Assembly: GCF_000685075.1 (NCBI RefSeq)
Contig: NZ_BAYD01000009.1
Coordinates: forward strand, 124,001 to 188,000
DNA length: 64,000 nucleotides
Direction of reading: 5' to 3'
Origin: Paraburkholderia oxyphila NBRC 105797
GTDB taxonomy: Bacteria > Pseudomonadota > Gammaproteobacteria > Burkholderiales > Burkholderiaceae
Part shown: piece after piece, positions 1 to 8,055 of the stretch
Position numbering within the stretch: position 1 is the stretch's first letter
How the letters are laid out: the number at the start of each line of letters is the position of its first letter
Made by a program: the position numbers and the translations under genes
The notes under the pieces: generated by a model
The model's input: only the letters and a program-made list of their open reading frames with translations
What the model was told of the DNA's origin: nothing
Databases searched by the model: none

Positions 1-618
1 CTGCCGCAGCCGGTGCTCTCCTCGACCTTCGGCGCCGAACTCGGCGACCCGCTCGAGGACGTCTGGCACTGCCAGGCCACCGAGATCGCCGACGCGCTCG
101 AGTTGCAGATCGCACTCGGGCCGAACGTGTTCAAGCCTTCGTGGCGGCATGGCAATGCCATCCTCTCGCCGCATCCGCTCGATCTGGGCGGACGCTGGGA
201 CATCTCGGCGCACCGCTTCGAGCGGCGCGGCCTGCTGGTCGCGCGCGCCAGCGTGGCGGGCCAGTCGGTCACGCTGCTGTGCGCGCACCTCGCGCTCACG
301 CGCAGCGCGCGCCTGCGGCAGATGAGCTGGATTGCGCACTGGATCGCCAAGGAGGCGCCGCAAGGGCCACTCGTGCTCGCGGGCGACTTCAACGACTGGC
401 GCAACGACTCGGTGCCGCTGTTCGCGGAGCACGGCCTGCAGGAAGTGGCGACGCTGCTCGGCGAGCCGGCGCGCACGTTTCCGGCGTTCTCGCCCGCGCT
501 CGCGCTCGACAAGATGTTCGTGCGCGGGCTACAGCCCGTCGAGCTGATCCAGCCCGCCCAGGAAACGGCCTGGCTCTCTGATCACCTGCCTTACATGGCG
601 CGGCTGCGGCTCGAATGA
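1..618 (+). CDS. Endonuclease/exonuclease/phosphatase (EEP) family protein, 5'-truncated by the window edge
   Basis: The frame is open from base 1 and ends at TGA 616-618, so only the C-terminal ~205 residues are present. The EEP (DNase I-like) fold is shown by GDFNDWR in the middle of the fragment and by the C-terminal SDHLP motif, which carry catalytic Asp/Asn and Asp-His residues. The family includes metal-dependent nucleases and phosphodiesterases. In enterobacteria a similar protein (YbhP) is encoded next to cardiolipin synthase ClsB, but the upstream neighbour here is outside the window, so that role is only a suggestion. The GTG at position 13 is internal and is unlikely to be the true start. 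Confidence 0.8.
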   Translation: MPQPVLSSTFGAELGDPLEDVWHCQATEIADALELQIALGPNVFKPSWRHGNAILSPHPLDLGGRWDISAHRFERRGLLVARASVAGQSVTLLCAHLALTRSARLRQMSWIAHWIAKEAPQGPLVLAGDFNDWRNDSVPLFAEHGLQEVATLLGEPARTFPAFSPALALDKMFVRGLQPVELIQPAQETAWLSDHLPYMARLRLE

Positions 619-646
619 CGTGCCGGGGCGCGGCGCGCCCCACGAT

Positions 647-725
647 GCGCCACGACATGCAGCCGGCAGCGCCCCACGCAGCGCCAAGCGCCCCCCATGC
701 GGCGCCACGACACCCAGCCGGCGGC
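647..725. repeat. 24-bp imperfect direct repeat in the gap before the LysE-type exporter
   Basis: Positions 647-670 and 702-725 match at 21 of 24 bases, with starts 55 bp apart, inside a run of degenerate GCGCCCCACG-like words. No gene is apparent in the 257-bp gap. The function is unknown. Confidence 0.5.
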
Positions 726-875
726 CACCCCACGTGCAGCGCAAATTCCGCCAGCTCGCGCTGCCCGGCGCGGCGCGGTGCATCGCCTACCAAACACCCA
801 CGAGACGCCAACGCAATCACGCTAATATGTCGCGTTGCGCGCCCTCGGGGTGCGTCCTTCCCGCCCGGCTCCCCC

Positions 876-1565
876 ATGCATCTCTTCGCCACGCTGCTTC
901 AGATCGCCATCGTTTATTTGCTCGCGCTCGTGAGCCCTGGCCCGAACTTCTTCATGGTGACGCAGCTCTCGCTGGCCGGCAGGCGCGGCCTTGGCATCGC
1001 CTCGGCGTTCGGCGTGGGCACGGGTTCCACACTCTGGGCCGCGCTCGCGATGCTCGGCTTCGCCGCGGTGCTCCAGCATATCGAGTGGCTCTATCACGGC
1101 GTACGCGTCGCCGGCGCGCTCTATCTGCTCTGGTTCGGCATCAAGCTGCTGCGCTCGGGCGCGCGCCGGGACGCAAATTCGGTCGATGAACCCCACGCCG
1201 CCCATGCCACCGCAGCGAGCCGCAGCGCCGAAGGCGCCCCCGTCGCCCCACTGCCGCCGCCCGACCGGCGCGCCTGGCTGCGCACGTGGCGCGCGGGCTT
1301 TCTCACCTGCCTCACGAATCCGAAATCCTGCGTATTCTGGACCAGCGTGTTCGCGGCGATCTTTCCGGCGCATCCGCCGCTGTGGTTCTACGGCGCGGCG
1401 CTCACACTCGTCGCCGCGATGTCGTTTGGCTACCACTCGGGCCTCGCGCTCCTGTTCGCCGACCACCGCACACAACGCGGCTACAAGCGGCTGCGACGCC
1501 CCATCGACGCGTTCTGCGGCGCGGCGCTGATCGGCCTCGCCGCGAAGCTCGCCGCCGACCGCTGA
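876..1565 (+). CDS. LysE/RhtB family amino-acid exporter
   Basis: This 229-residue membrane protein belongs to the LysE/RhtB superfamily of amino-acid and homoserine-lactone exporters in the inner membrane. The N-terminal helix ends with SPGPNFFMV, the family hallmark, followed by a Gly-rich second helix around GIASAFGVGTGS and the LYLLWFGIKLLRSG segment. The first ATG that places the signature helix at the N-terminus (876) was chosen. Upstream in-frame codons encode Arg/Pro-rich sequence unlike a membrane protein. A hydrophilic stretch of about 40 residues (Ala/His/Pro-rich, roughly residues 100-140) sits between the two halves and makes it slightly longer than the usual 205-215. The substrate cannot be read from sequence. 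Confidence 0.85.
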   Translation: MHLFATLLQIAIVYLLALVSPGPNFFMVTQLSLAGRRGLGIASAFGVGTGSTLWAALAMLGFAAVLQHIEWLYHGVRVAGALYLLWFGIKLLRSGARRDANSVDEPHAAHATAASRSAEGAPVAPLPPPDRRAWLRTWRAGFLTCLTNPKSCVFWTSVFAAIFPAHPPLWFYGAALTLVAAMSFGYHSGLALLFADHRTQRGYKRLRRPIDAFCGAALIGLAAKLAADR

Positions 1566-2198
1566 GCGCTGACTGCCGACTGCTGACACCCGCGCGCAAA
1601 TCGGCCGTAAAAACGCGGCGATACACCGCCGCCGCGCGCCGAATCTGCCCCCGCGAGCAGGGTCTCTGCTGCGGCCTGTCAGACCTTCCGGTATGATTTG
1701 GGCGAACATTCGAGCGGCATGCGTCGTATTCGAGCGCGTGCCGCCTGCGGCAAGCGCGCATGCCCTGACGGGCCAAACCAGCCCGTCCCAAGAGCGGTCG
1801 GACTCCCAGGCTTTCGCGCCTGCGCGCCGCATCCCGCCGAAGCCCGCTTTGTCGCGTCACGGCCTTTACGCATGGGCCGGGCAGGCGCCGACACAGCACC
1901 CTGCGACACCTCGCGTAGCGCAGGTCACCACGCTCGTTAGCCGCGGCGCAGCCCATGAGGCACGCTCGCGGTAAAATAATGGGCTGCGCCTCGTTCGCAA
2001 TGGGACGGCTGGCAAGCTGGCAAAAAAGCGGGGCACGAAGCGGATGCAAAGCGCGGCGCGAGAACGCAGGGCGCACGCATGGGCAGCCGCCAAAACGCGC
2101 ACGCCGCGCATCGTCAAACCGCGTCCGTCATGCAACGTCATGCGCGGCCGGAAGGAACGCCCCCGTCCGGCGGACCTTGTTTCGCATCATCAGGAACC
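1566..2198. other. Intergenic region upstream of fpr; no convincing gene
   Basis: This 633-bp gap holds only short shadow reading frames. Two -10-like hexamers face fpr: TATGAT at 1692-1697 and TAAAAT at 1972-1977. Neither has a good -35 at the right distance. A short GACTGC-type direct repeat lies at 1567-1587, just after the exporter stop. A small RNA cannot be excluded, but I see no terminator that would define one. Confidence 0.4.
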
Positions 2199-2969
2199 AT
2201 GAGCAAACACACCGAAGAAACCGTTCTGAGCGTCCACCACTGGACCGACACGCTTTTCAGCTTCACCTGCACGCGCGACCAGGCCCTGCGTTTCGACAAC
2301 GGCCAGTTCACCATGGTCGGCCTCGAGGTCGAAGGCAAGCCGCTGATGCGCGCGTACTCGCTCGCGAGCGCGAACTATGAAGAGCATCTCGAGTTCCTGA
2401 GCATCAAGGTGCCGGACGGCCCGCTCACGTCGCGCCTGCAGCACCTGAAGGTGGGCGACAAGGTTCTGATCGGCAAGAAGCCCGTCGGCACGCTGGTGGC
2501 CGACAACCTGCTGCCCGGCAAGGTCCTGTGGCTGCTCTCGACCGGCACGGGCCTCGCGCCCTTCATGTCGATCATCAAGGACCCGGACATCTACGACCGT
2601 TACGAGAAGATCGTCCTCACGCACACCTGCCGTTTCGTCGATGAACTCGCGTACAAGGAATTCATCACCGAGGAGCTGCGCGAGCACGAGTACCTCGGCG
2701 AGATCGTCCGCGAGAAGCTCGTCTACTATCCGACCGTGACGCGCGAAGTGTTCGACAACCGCGGCCGCATTACCGAGCTCATCGATACCGGCAAGCTGTT
2801 CGAGGACCTCGACCTGCCCGGATTCACGCCCGAGCGCGACCGCATCATGCTGTGCGGCAGCACGCATATGCTGCGCGACACGGTCGCCCTGCTCGAAAAG
2901 GCCGGCCTCAAGGAAGGCAGCAACAATGAGCCGGGCCATTACGTCGTGGAAAAGGCCTTCGTTGGCTGA
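2199..2969 (+). CDS. fpr: Ferredoxin--NADP reductase
   Basis: This 256-residue flavoprotein transfers electrons between NADPH and ferredoxin or flavodoxin and supports Fe-S enzymes and redox stress defence in the cytoplasm. It has the bacterial Fpr layout. An N-terminal FAD barrel carries RAYSLAS (residues 51-57, the RxYS flavin motif). A C-terminal NADP domain carries STGTGLAPF (114-122) and LCGSTHM near the end. Length equals the family norm (about 257). The start is ATG 2199 after an AGGA-type site. In-frame codons upstream to 2079 give a non-homologous Arg/His-rich extension. A strong intrinsic terminator follows at once, so this is a single-gene unit. Confidence 0.95.
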   Translation: MSKHTEETVLSVHHWTDTLFSFTCTRDQALRFDNGQFTMVGLEVEGKPLMRAYSLASANYEEHLEFLSIKVPDGPLTSRLQHLKVGDKVLIGKKPVGTLVADNLLPGKVLWLLSTGTGLAPFMSIIKDPDIYDRYEKIVLTHTCRFVDELAYKEFITEELREHEYLGEIVREKLVYYPTVTREVFDNRGRITELIDTGKLFEDLDLPGFTPERDRIMLCGSTHMLRDTVALLEKAGLKEGSNNEPGHYVVEKAFVG

Positions 2970-2993
2970 ATCCAGCGGCATGCCCTGCACACA

Positions 2994-3022
2994 AAACCGG
3001 AGCCTCGCGCTCCGGTTTTTTT
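2994..3022 (+). terminator. Rho-independent terminator of fpr
   Basis: A perfect 10-bp stem (2994-3003 with 3009-3018) closes a 5-nt loop and runs into a seven-T tract (3016-3022), 25 bp after the fpr stop. Confidence 0.92.
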
Positions 3023-3391
3023 ATTTGCCGACAGCCCGTCACTGCCGCACGTCAAAAAACCCCGCGCAACACCCATCTCGCGGTTACATTTTTCACAGAC
3101 TTCGCGTAGCGTCCGTGTCAGCGTTTTTCCTACATAGATGCTCGCTGGGCAACTTCATACAATCTCTTAGCTTTCGCCGCTAAGTATTGTCCCGACTGAA
3201 GTTTTTCTTTTTTTCAGATATTATCGCGGCGCAACATGGGCCACATCAGAGCGCCCTGCAGGGTCAGAGTCCGGCTGTTACTGAATGTAAGTTTCGTTAC
3301 GCTGCACCGTGCTCGGGATGACGCAAAGGCGTCGGTACGCAAGCAAGGGCAGAAAAGAACCGGTTCGTGGACGGTAAATAACGGGGGATGG
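3023..3391. other. AT-richer leader/promoter region of the two-component operon
   Basis: Between the fpr terminator and the sensor kinase start lies a relatively AT-rich 370 bp. It contains a 6-bp inverted repeat (CTTAGC 3166-3171, GCTAAG 3179-3184) just before the best promoter candidate. No gene is seen. Confidence 0.4.
3196..3224 (+). promoter_or_regulatory. Possible sigma-70 promoter of the kinase/regulator operon
   Basis: The -10 is TATTAT (3219-3224), and CTGAAG (3196-3201) lies exactly 17 bp upstream. The -35 is weak (3 of 6). The 3166-3184 inverted repeat immediately upstream could be an operator. Confidence 0.3.
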
Positions 3392-4492
3392 ATGGATACG
3401 TCGACTCGCGCCGCGTTTGATGCGGGCGTGCCTCGCGCTGATGCGCCAGGCACGCGTGCCGCCTGCGCGGTCGCCGGCCTGCCCCTGCTCGCCAACGCCG
3501 AAGGCGCACGCGTGGCGCTCGACGCCATCGCGCGCGTGCAGCGGCAGATTGTCGCATCCGGCACCGCCCGCGTTCACGCCGACGAAGCCGCGCGGCGCCG
3601 GCTCGCACGAGAGCTGCACGACAGTGTGGGCGCCGAACTGGCGGCCACGCGCTTCGCCCTGGCGAACGTCCACACCTGGCTGCCCGCCGACGCCCCGCCG
3701 CAATGCACGGAGGCGCTCGCGCTCGTCATGCACTCGCTGGATTGCGCCGGCGACGCCGTGCGCCGCGTGCTCGACGGGCTGTATGCGCCCGAGCTCGATG
3801 CGGGGCTCGCCGCCGCGCTCGCGAGCTGGACGCGCGGCTTTGCCTCGCGCACCGGGCTTGCCGCGCGCTTTACGAGTCGCTCGATACCCTCCTCAACGCC
3901 CCGTTCGACCACTGGCTCGCCAGCCGCCCCCCGCACCAGCGGATTCTCCCGCGACGATGAGGCGCGCCTCGCGCGCCTGCCCGCCGAGGCGGCGCTCGCG
4001 CTCTTTCGCGTCGCGCAGGAAGCACTCACTAACGTCGCACGCCACGCGCAGGCCACGCGGGTCGAGGTGTGCCTGACGAGTTCGCCGCGCGAGCTGATCG
4101 TGAGCGTAATCGACGATGGCGTGGGCCTCTCGCGTGAAGCCGCACGGCGCGCGAAGCGTCAGTGGGGACAAGCGGCACCGAACGGCGAGCGCAACGCGAA
4201 TGGCCGCAGCGCCTATGGCATCGCCGGCATGCGCGAGCGCTGCGCCGCCTTCGGCGGCACGCTGCGCACCGCATCCGCTCGCGACGCCCTGTCCGCCAGC
4301 CAGAACCCCCGGGCCGACGAGCCTGCTTGCGACACGCCCATCGAAGCCACCAGCGACGCGCAAACCCGTCGCGCAGCCGCCGATCCAGCCCGTCCCGGCA
4401 CGACCGTCGAGGCACGCTTCCTATGGGACGCGCTGCTCTCGCGCCCGTGCGCCGAGCCGGCTCCGAACCTCGTGAAAGGCGTCCGCTCATGA
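3392..4492 (+). CDS. Cytoplasmic NarX/DegS-type sensor histidine kinase (HisKA_3)
   Basis: This 366-residue kinase lacks membrane segments, so it should sense an internal signal. The dimerisation/phosphoacceptor motif RRRLARELHDSVG puts the phosphorylated His at residue 76. The HATPase domain has its N-box at QEALTNVARHA (Asn214), G1-like DDGVGL (241-246) and YGIAGMRERCA (275-285), typical of the NarL-partner class. A Ser/Thr/Pro-rich insert lies around residues 163-190. ATG 3392 was chosen because a GGGGG run lies 5 bases upstream. The more upstream frame has no family similarity. The stop overlaps the regulator start by 4 bp (ATGA), so the two genes are translationally coupled. No known sensory domain is visible in residues 1-60, and the signal is unknown. 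Confidence 0.88.
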   Translation: MDTSTRAAFDAGVPRADAPGTRAACAVAGLPLLANAEGARVALDAIARVQRQIVASGTARVHADEAARRRLARELHDSVGAELAATRFALANVHTWLPADAPPQCTEALALVMHSLDCAGDAVRRVLDGLYAPELDAGLAAALASWTRGFASRTGLAARFTSRSIPSSTPRSTTGSPAAPRTSGFSRDDEARLARLPAEAALALFRVAQEALTNVARHAQATRVEVCLTSSPRELIVSVIDDGVGLSREAARRAKRQWGQAAPNGERNANGRSAYGIAGMRERCAAFGGTLRTASARDALSASQNPRADEPACDTPIEATSDAQTRRAAADPARPGTTVEARFLWDALLSRPCAEPAPNLVKGVRS

Positions 4493-5145
4493 CCCTGCGC
4501 ATCCTGCTCGTCGACGATCACGCCGTGGTCCGCCAGGGCGTGCGCCAGCTGCTGCTCGATCGTGGCGTCGCGAGCGAAGTGATCGAGGCGCAAAGCGGCG
4601 CGGAAGCGCTCGCCGCCGTCGCGAAGCACGCCTGCGACGTGGCGCTGCTCGACATCTCGCTGCCCGACATGAGCGGGATCGAAGTGCTCAAGCGCGCGAA
4701 GAAAAAGGCGCCGCGCGTGCCGGTGCTGATGTTCTCGATGTATCGCGAAGACCAGTACGCCGTGCGCGCGCTGAAGGCCGGCGCGTCGGGCTATCTCTCG
4801 AAGACGGTGGACGCCGCGCAGATGACAGCAGCGATCCAGCAGGTCGCGAGCGGCCGCAAGTACGTGAGCCCGGCGATGGCCGAAGCGCTCGCCGAGTACG
4901 TACTCGTCGACGGCGAGCAGATGCCTCACGAAAAGCTCTCCGACCGCGAGTACCAGACGCTGTGCATGCTCGCCTCGGGCAAGCGTCTCACCGATATCGC
5001 GCACACGCTCTCGCTTTCGGTGAAGACGGTGAGCGTCTATCGCACGCGCCTGCTCGAAAAGATGAAGCTCACCAACAACGCCGAGCTCACCTTCTACGTG
5101 ATGAGCAACCGGCTCGTCGATCTCGCGCCCGCGCCCGGGCTCTGA
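4489..5145 (+). CDS. NarL/FixJ family response regulator
   Basis: This 218-residue protein has a receiver domain (residues 3-120: acidic Asp9/Asp10, phosphoacceptor Asp55 in LLDISLPD, Lys105) and a LuxR-type helix-turn-helix (about 149-193, LSDREYQTL to VYRTRLLEKM). It is the evident partner of the overlapping kinase. Its targets cannot be read from sequence. Confidence 0.92.
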   Translation: MTLRILLVDDHAVVRQGVRQLLLDRGVASEVIEAQSGAEALAAVAKHACDVALLDISLPDMSGIEVLKRAKKKAPRVPVLMFSMYREDQYAVRALKAGASGYLSKTVDAAQMTAAIQQVASGRKYVSPAMAEALAEYVLVDGEQMPHEKLSDREYQTLCMLASGKRLTDIAHTLSLSVKTVSVYRTRLLEKMKLTNNAELTFYVMSNRLVDLAPAPGL

Positions 5146-5431
5146 GTCCGCGCATCGCGCGACCACGGCGCTTCGTGGCGACCGTGCAAGCGGCCGGCCC
5201 GCGAGCGCTCCGACTATGGCCCACCGCACCGCATGCACTGCGCAAAGGACGCGTCACTAAGGCGCCTTCTCGCCATAAGCCGTTGATCCGGAGATGAATC
5301 GCGTCTTTTCGCACGGGTTCGTGCAAGGATTGCACACGCCTCTGCCCCTTTGCAGCGGAATCGACTGCCGCCGCGCGCCGAATCCGGCTCGCGCCCAACC
5401 CGGCTGGACCGGCTGCGCCGCCCCGATCCGC

Positions 5432-5437
5432 TAAAAT
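5432..5437 (+). promoter_or_regulatory. -10 element ahead of the amino-acid permease
   Basis: TAAAAT (5 of 6) lies in a CGCTAAAATTATGGG context about 100 bp before the permease start. TGGACC (5405-5410) is the closest -35-like hexamer, but the 21-bp spacer is long. The remainder of the 394-bp gap (5146-5539) shows no gene. Confidence 0.35.
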
Positions 5438-5539
5438 TATGGGTTTCCCCGCCATACGGCACGAAAGGGCACGAGAGCGCGACTGCGTCCCTCACGTTTG
5501 CGTTGCCGCCCGCGCGTTTTACCAGGAGTCCCCCGCCAA

Positions 5540-6946
5540 ATGTCCCTCTTTCGCAAGAAGAACGTCGAACACATGCTGCAGGCGAGCGCCCAGGGCGCCG
5601 GCCTGAAGAAGGCCCTCGGCGCACTGGACCTCACCTTTCTCGGCGTCGGCGCGATCATCGGCACCGGCATCTTCGTGCTGACCGGCACCGGCGCCGTGCA
5701 GGCCGGCCCCGCGCTGATGCTCTCGTTCCTCATCGCCGCCCTGGCCTGCTGCTTCGCCGCGCTCGCCTACGCCGAATTCGCCTCGACCATTCCCGTGGCG
5801 GGCTCGATCTACACCTACTCGTACGCCACGCTCGGCGAGCTGGTGGCGTGGATCATCGGCTGGGACCTGATGCTCGAGTACGGGCTCGCCACCTCGGCCG
5901 TTTCGGTAGGGTGGTCGGGCTATTTGCAGTCGCTGCTCTCCGGCTTCGGCATCGCGCTGCCCACGGCCCTCACGGCCGCGCCCGGCGCCGTGCCCGGCGC
6001 GTTCACGCTCTTCAACCTGCCCGCCTTCCTCGTGATGATGGTCATCACGGCGCTGCTCTCCATTGGCGTGCGCGAATCCACGCGCATCAATAACATCATG
6101 GTCGGGATCAAGGTCACGGTCGTGCTGCTCGTGATCGGCGTGGGCGCGTTCCACGTGACGCCCGCGAAATGGCATCCGTTCATGCCCCACGGCTGGAATG
6201 GCGTGTTCGGCGCCGCCGCCGTGATGTTCTTCGCGTTCATCGGCTTCGATTCGGTCTCCTCGGCGGCCGAAGAGGTCAAGGACCCCAAGCGCGACCTGCC
6301 CGTGGGCATCATCGCGTCGCTGATCGTCTGCGCGGTGCTGTATGTGGCCGTCGCGGCCGTCGTCACGGGCATCGTCCCCTGGCAGCAGTTCGCCGGCATC
6401 GCCCACCCCGTTTCGTACGCGCTGCAGGTGGCCGGCGAAAAGTGGGTCGCCGGTTTCATCGACCTTGGCGCCGTGCTCGGCATGCTCACCGTGATTCTCG
6501 TGATGAGCTACGGCCAGACCCGCATCATCTTCGCCATGTCGCGCGACGGCCTCTTGCCCGCGAAACTCTCGAAGGTGCATCCGCGCTATGCCACGCCGTT
6601 CTTCACCACCTGGCTCGTCGGCATCTTCTTTGGCCTGATCGGCGCGCTCGTGCCGCTGAACGTGCTCGCCGAGCTCATCAACATCGGCACGCTCGCCGCG
6701 TTCTCGATGGTCTCGATCGCCGTGCTCGTCCTGCGCCGCACGCACCCCGATCTGCCGCGCGCGTTCCGCTGCCCGGGCGTGCCGGTCGTGCCCATCCTCG
6801 CGGTGGCTTCGTGCCTGTTCCTGATGCTCAATCTCGCGTGGATCACGTGGGTCGCGTTCGTGGCGTGGCTGGTGATCGGCCTGTTGATCTACTTCCTCTA
6901 CTCGCGCCATCATTCGCATCTCGGGCGTCATCCGCACGAGCACTGA
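5540..6946 (+). CDS. APC superfamily amino-acid permease (YfnA/CAT-like)
   Basis: This 468-residue inner-membrane transporter has about 12 hydrophobic segments. TM1 contains GVGAIIGTGIFVLTG, the conserved APC substrate-binding helix, and the charged VKDPKRDLPVGI loop follows TM6 as in cationic/neutral amino-acid permeases. The start at 5540 has an AGGAG 11 bases upstream and gives the expected cytoplasmic tail (MSLFRKKNVEHML). The C-terminus is short and His-rich (SRHHSHLGRHPHEH). It is a monocistronic unit by spacing. The substrate is not determined. Confidence 0.9.
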   Translation: MSLFRKKNVEHMLQASAQGAGLKKALGALDLTFLGVGAIIGTGIFVLTGTGAVQAGPALMLSFLIAALACCFAALAYAEFASTIPVAGSIYTYSYATLGELVAWIIGWDLMLEYGLATSAVSVGWSGYLQSLLSGFGIALPTALTAAPGAVPGAFTLFNLPAFLVMMVITALLSIGVRESTRINNIMVGIKVTVVLLVIGVGAFHVTPAKWHPFMPHGWNGVFGAAAVMFFAFIGFDSVSSAAEEVKDPKRDLPVGIIASLIVCAVLYVAVAAVVTGIVPWQQFAGIAHPVSYALQVAGEKWVAGFIDLGAVLGMLTVILVMSYGQTRIIFAMSRDGLLPAKLSKVHPRYATPFFTTWLVGIFFGLIGALVPLNVLAELINIGTLAAFSMVSIAVLVLRRTHPDLPRAFRCPGVPVVPILAVASCLFLMLNLAWITWVAFVAWLVIGLLIYFLYSRHHSHLGRHPHEH

Positions 6947-6960
6947 GGCGTTCCCGCAAG

Positions 6961-7083
6961 GCGCGCTCGCCGCGCGCTTTTCTGTGCGCTTTTCCGTGCA
7001 CTTTGCGGCACGCTTTTCTGCCCGCTTGACAGCACCTTACGCTGCACTGCAACGGCCCGCCCCGGTCTCCGGCGCGGGCCGTT
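6961..7083 (+). terminator. Two hairpins downstream of the permease
   Basis: A GCGCGC/GCGCGC 6-bp hairpin (6961-6977) runs into TTTT. A second, perfect 10-bp stem (7051-7060 with 7074-7083, 13-nt loop) follows. Neither has a long T tract, so they may act together or with Rho. Confidence 0.5.
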
Positions 7084-7229
7084 TCGCATGCTGCGCGGCC
7101 GTCGAAATACGGCTAAAAACCGCTTAAAAATCGGGGATTAGCCCACGCAGCGCGAATCAGCAAAGTGTGCTTTACTGTTTGGGCATTGTTGTCGCGGCAC
7201 CTCGCAATATCCAGGAAATACGCAGATTC

Positions 7230-7293
7230 GGGCATCGCTCAGGCAGCACCAGGTAGCACTCGGGCAACACCAGGCATCACCCAGGCATCACTG
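7230..7293. repeat. Six tandem 10-11-bp repeats upstream of the molybdenum hydroxylase operon
   Basis: Units are GGGCATCGCTC (7230), AGGCAGCACC (7241), AGGTAGCACT (7251), CGGGCAACACC (7261), AGGCATCACCC (7272) and AGGCATCACTG (7283). They are helically phased and end about 230 bp before the first gene. The 577-bp gap (6947-7523) otherwise shows no gene. Confidence 0.6.
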
Positions 7294-7523
7294 AACAAGC
7301 AAAGCACCAGCCGGACCCTCGTCCCCGTTTCCGTCCAGCCTGCCCGCCATCGCGCGCGGCAGACGCATCGCGCCAGCCGCGCGACGCACTCTGGGCGATA
7401 GACAGCAGGCGGCACAAGCGGGGCAATGGATGCATGCGGGCCCAGGCCGGTCCCTACCATCACTTTGCATGGGACCAGAGCACGACGCGCGACGCTCGAA
7501 CTCTGGCACAGAGGAGACAGTCA

Positions 7524-8042
7524 ATGGCGATCAGTCTCAGCCTGACGGTCAACGGCAAGCCCGTGACCGCCGAAGTCGAACCCCACACGCTTCTAGTCCA
7601 GTTCCTGCGCGAGCAGTTGCGCCTCACCGGCACGCACGTCGGCTGCGACACCGCGCAGTGCGGCGCGTGCACCGTCCACCTCAATGGCCGCGCGGTCAAG
7701 TCGTGCAACCAGCTCGCCGTGCAGTGCGAGGGCATGGACGTGACGACGATCGAAGGGCTCGCGGCCGCTTATGGGAACACCGGCGGAAACGGCGCGCTTC
7801 ATCCCATGCAGGCGGCCTTCCGCGAATGCCACGGCTTGCAATGCGGCTTCTGCACACCGGGCATGGTGATGAGCGCTGCCGCGCTCGTCGCCGAAAAGCC
7901 GGGCCTCACCGAAGCCGACGTGCGCGCGGGCCTCGACGGCAATCTGTGCCGCTGTACGGGCTATCACAACATCGTGAAGGCCGTGCTCGCGGGCGCCGAA
8001 GGCATGGCTGCACCGGCCACGTCAGCCGCATCGGCAGCATAG
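7524..8042 (+). CDS. Molybdenum hydroxylase small subunit, two [2Fe-2S] clusters (CoxS-like)
   Basis: This 172-residue iron-sulfur subunit of a xanthine dehydrogenase/CO dehydrogenase-type enzyme passes electrons from the Mo centre to FAD. The plant-type cluster is bound by Cys41, 46, 49 and 61 ([10 protein letters not shown] pattern). The second cluster is bound by Cys107, 110, 142 and 144 (CGFCTPG, CRCTGY). Length matches CoxS/CutS (about 160-170). ATG 7524 was chosen because GAGGAGA lies 7 bases upstream. It is the first gene of a tight operon, 13 bp before the large subunit. The Ala/Ser-rich last dozen residues are dispensable in appearance. Confidence 0.93.
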   Translation: MAISLSLTVNGKPVTAEVEPHTLLVQFLREQLRLTGTHVGCDTAQCGACTVHLNGRAVKSCNQLAVQCEGMDVTTIEGLAAAYGNTGGNGALHPMQAAFRECHGLQCGFCTPGMVMSAAALVAEKPGLTEADVRAGLDGNLCRCTGYHNIVKAVLAGAEGMAAPATSAASAA

Positions 8043-8055
8043 GGGGAGACACGCC

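Noticed and set aside
1566..2198. Short open frames between the exporter and fpr
   Set aside because: No ribosome binding site, no conserved motif, and composition like non-coding GC-rich DNA. The frame continuous with fpr from 2079 adds an Arg/His-rich extension unlike the family.
7181..7195. Possible sigma-54 promoter (GGCAT-n-TCGC) before the hydroxylase operon
   Set aside because: The GG/GC spacing is right, but the -12 half is TCGC instead of TTGC and no enhancer-binding protein gene is near.
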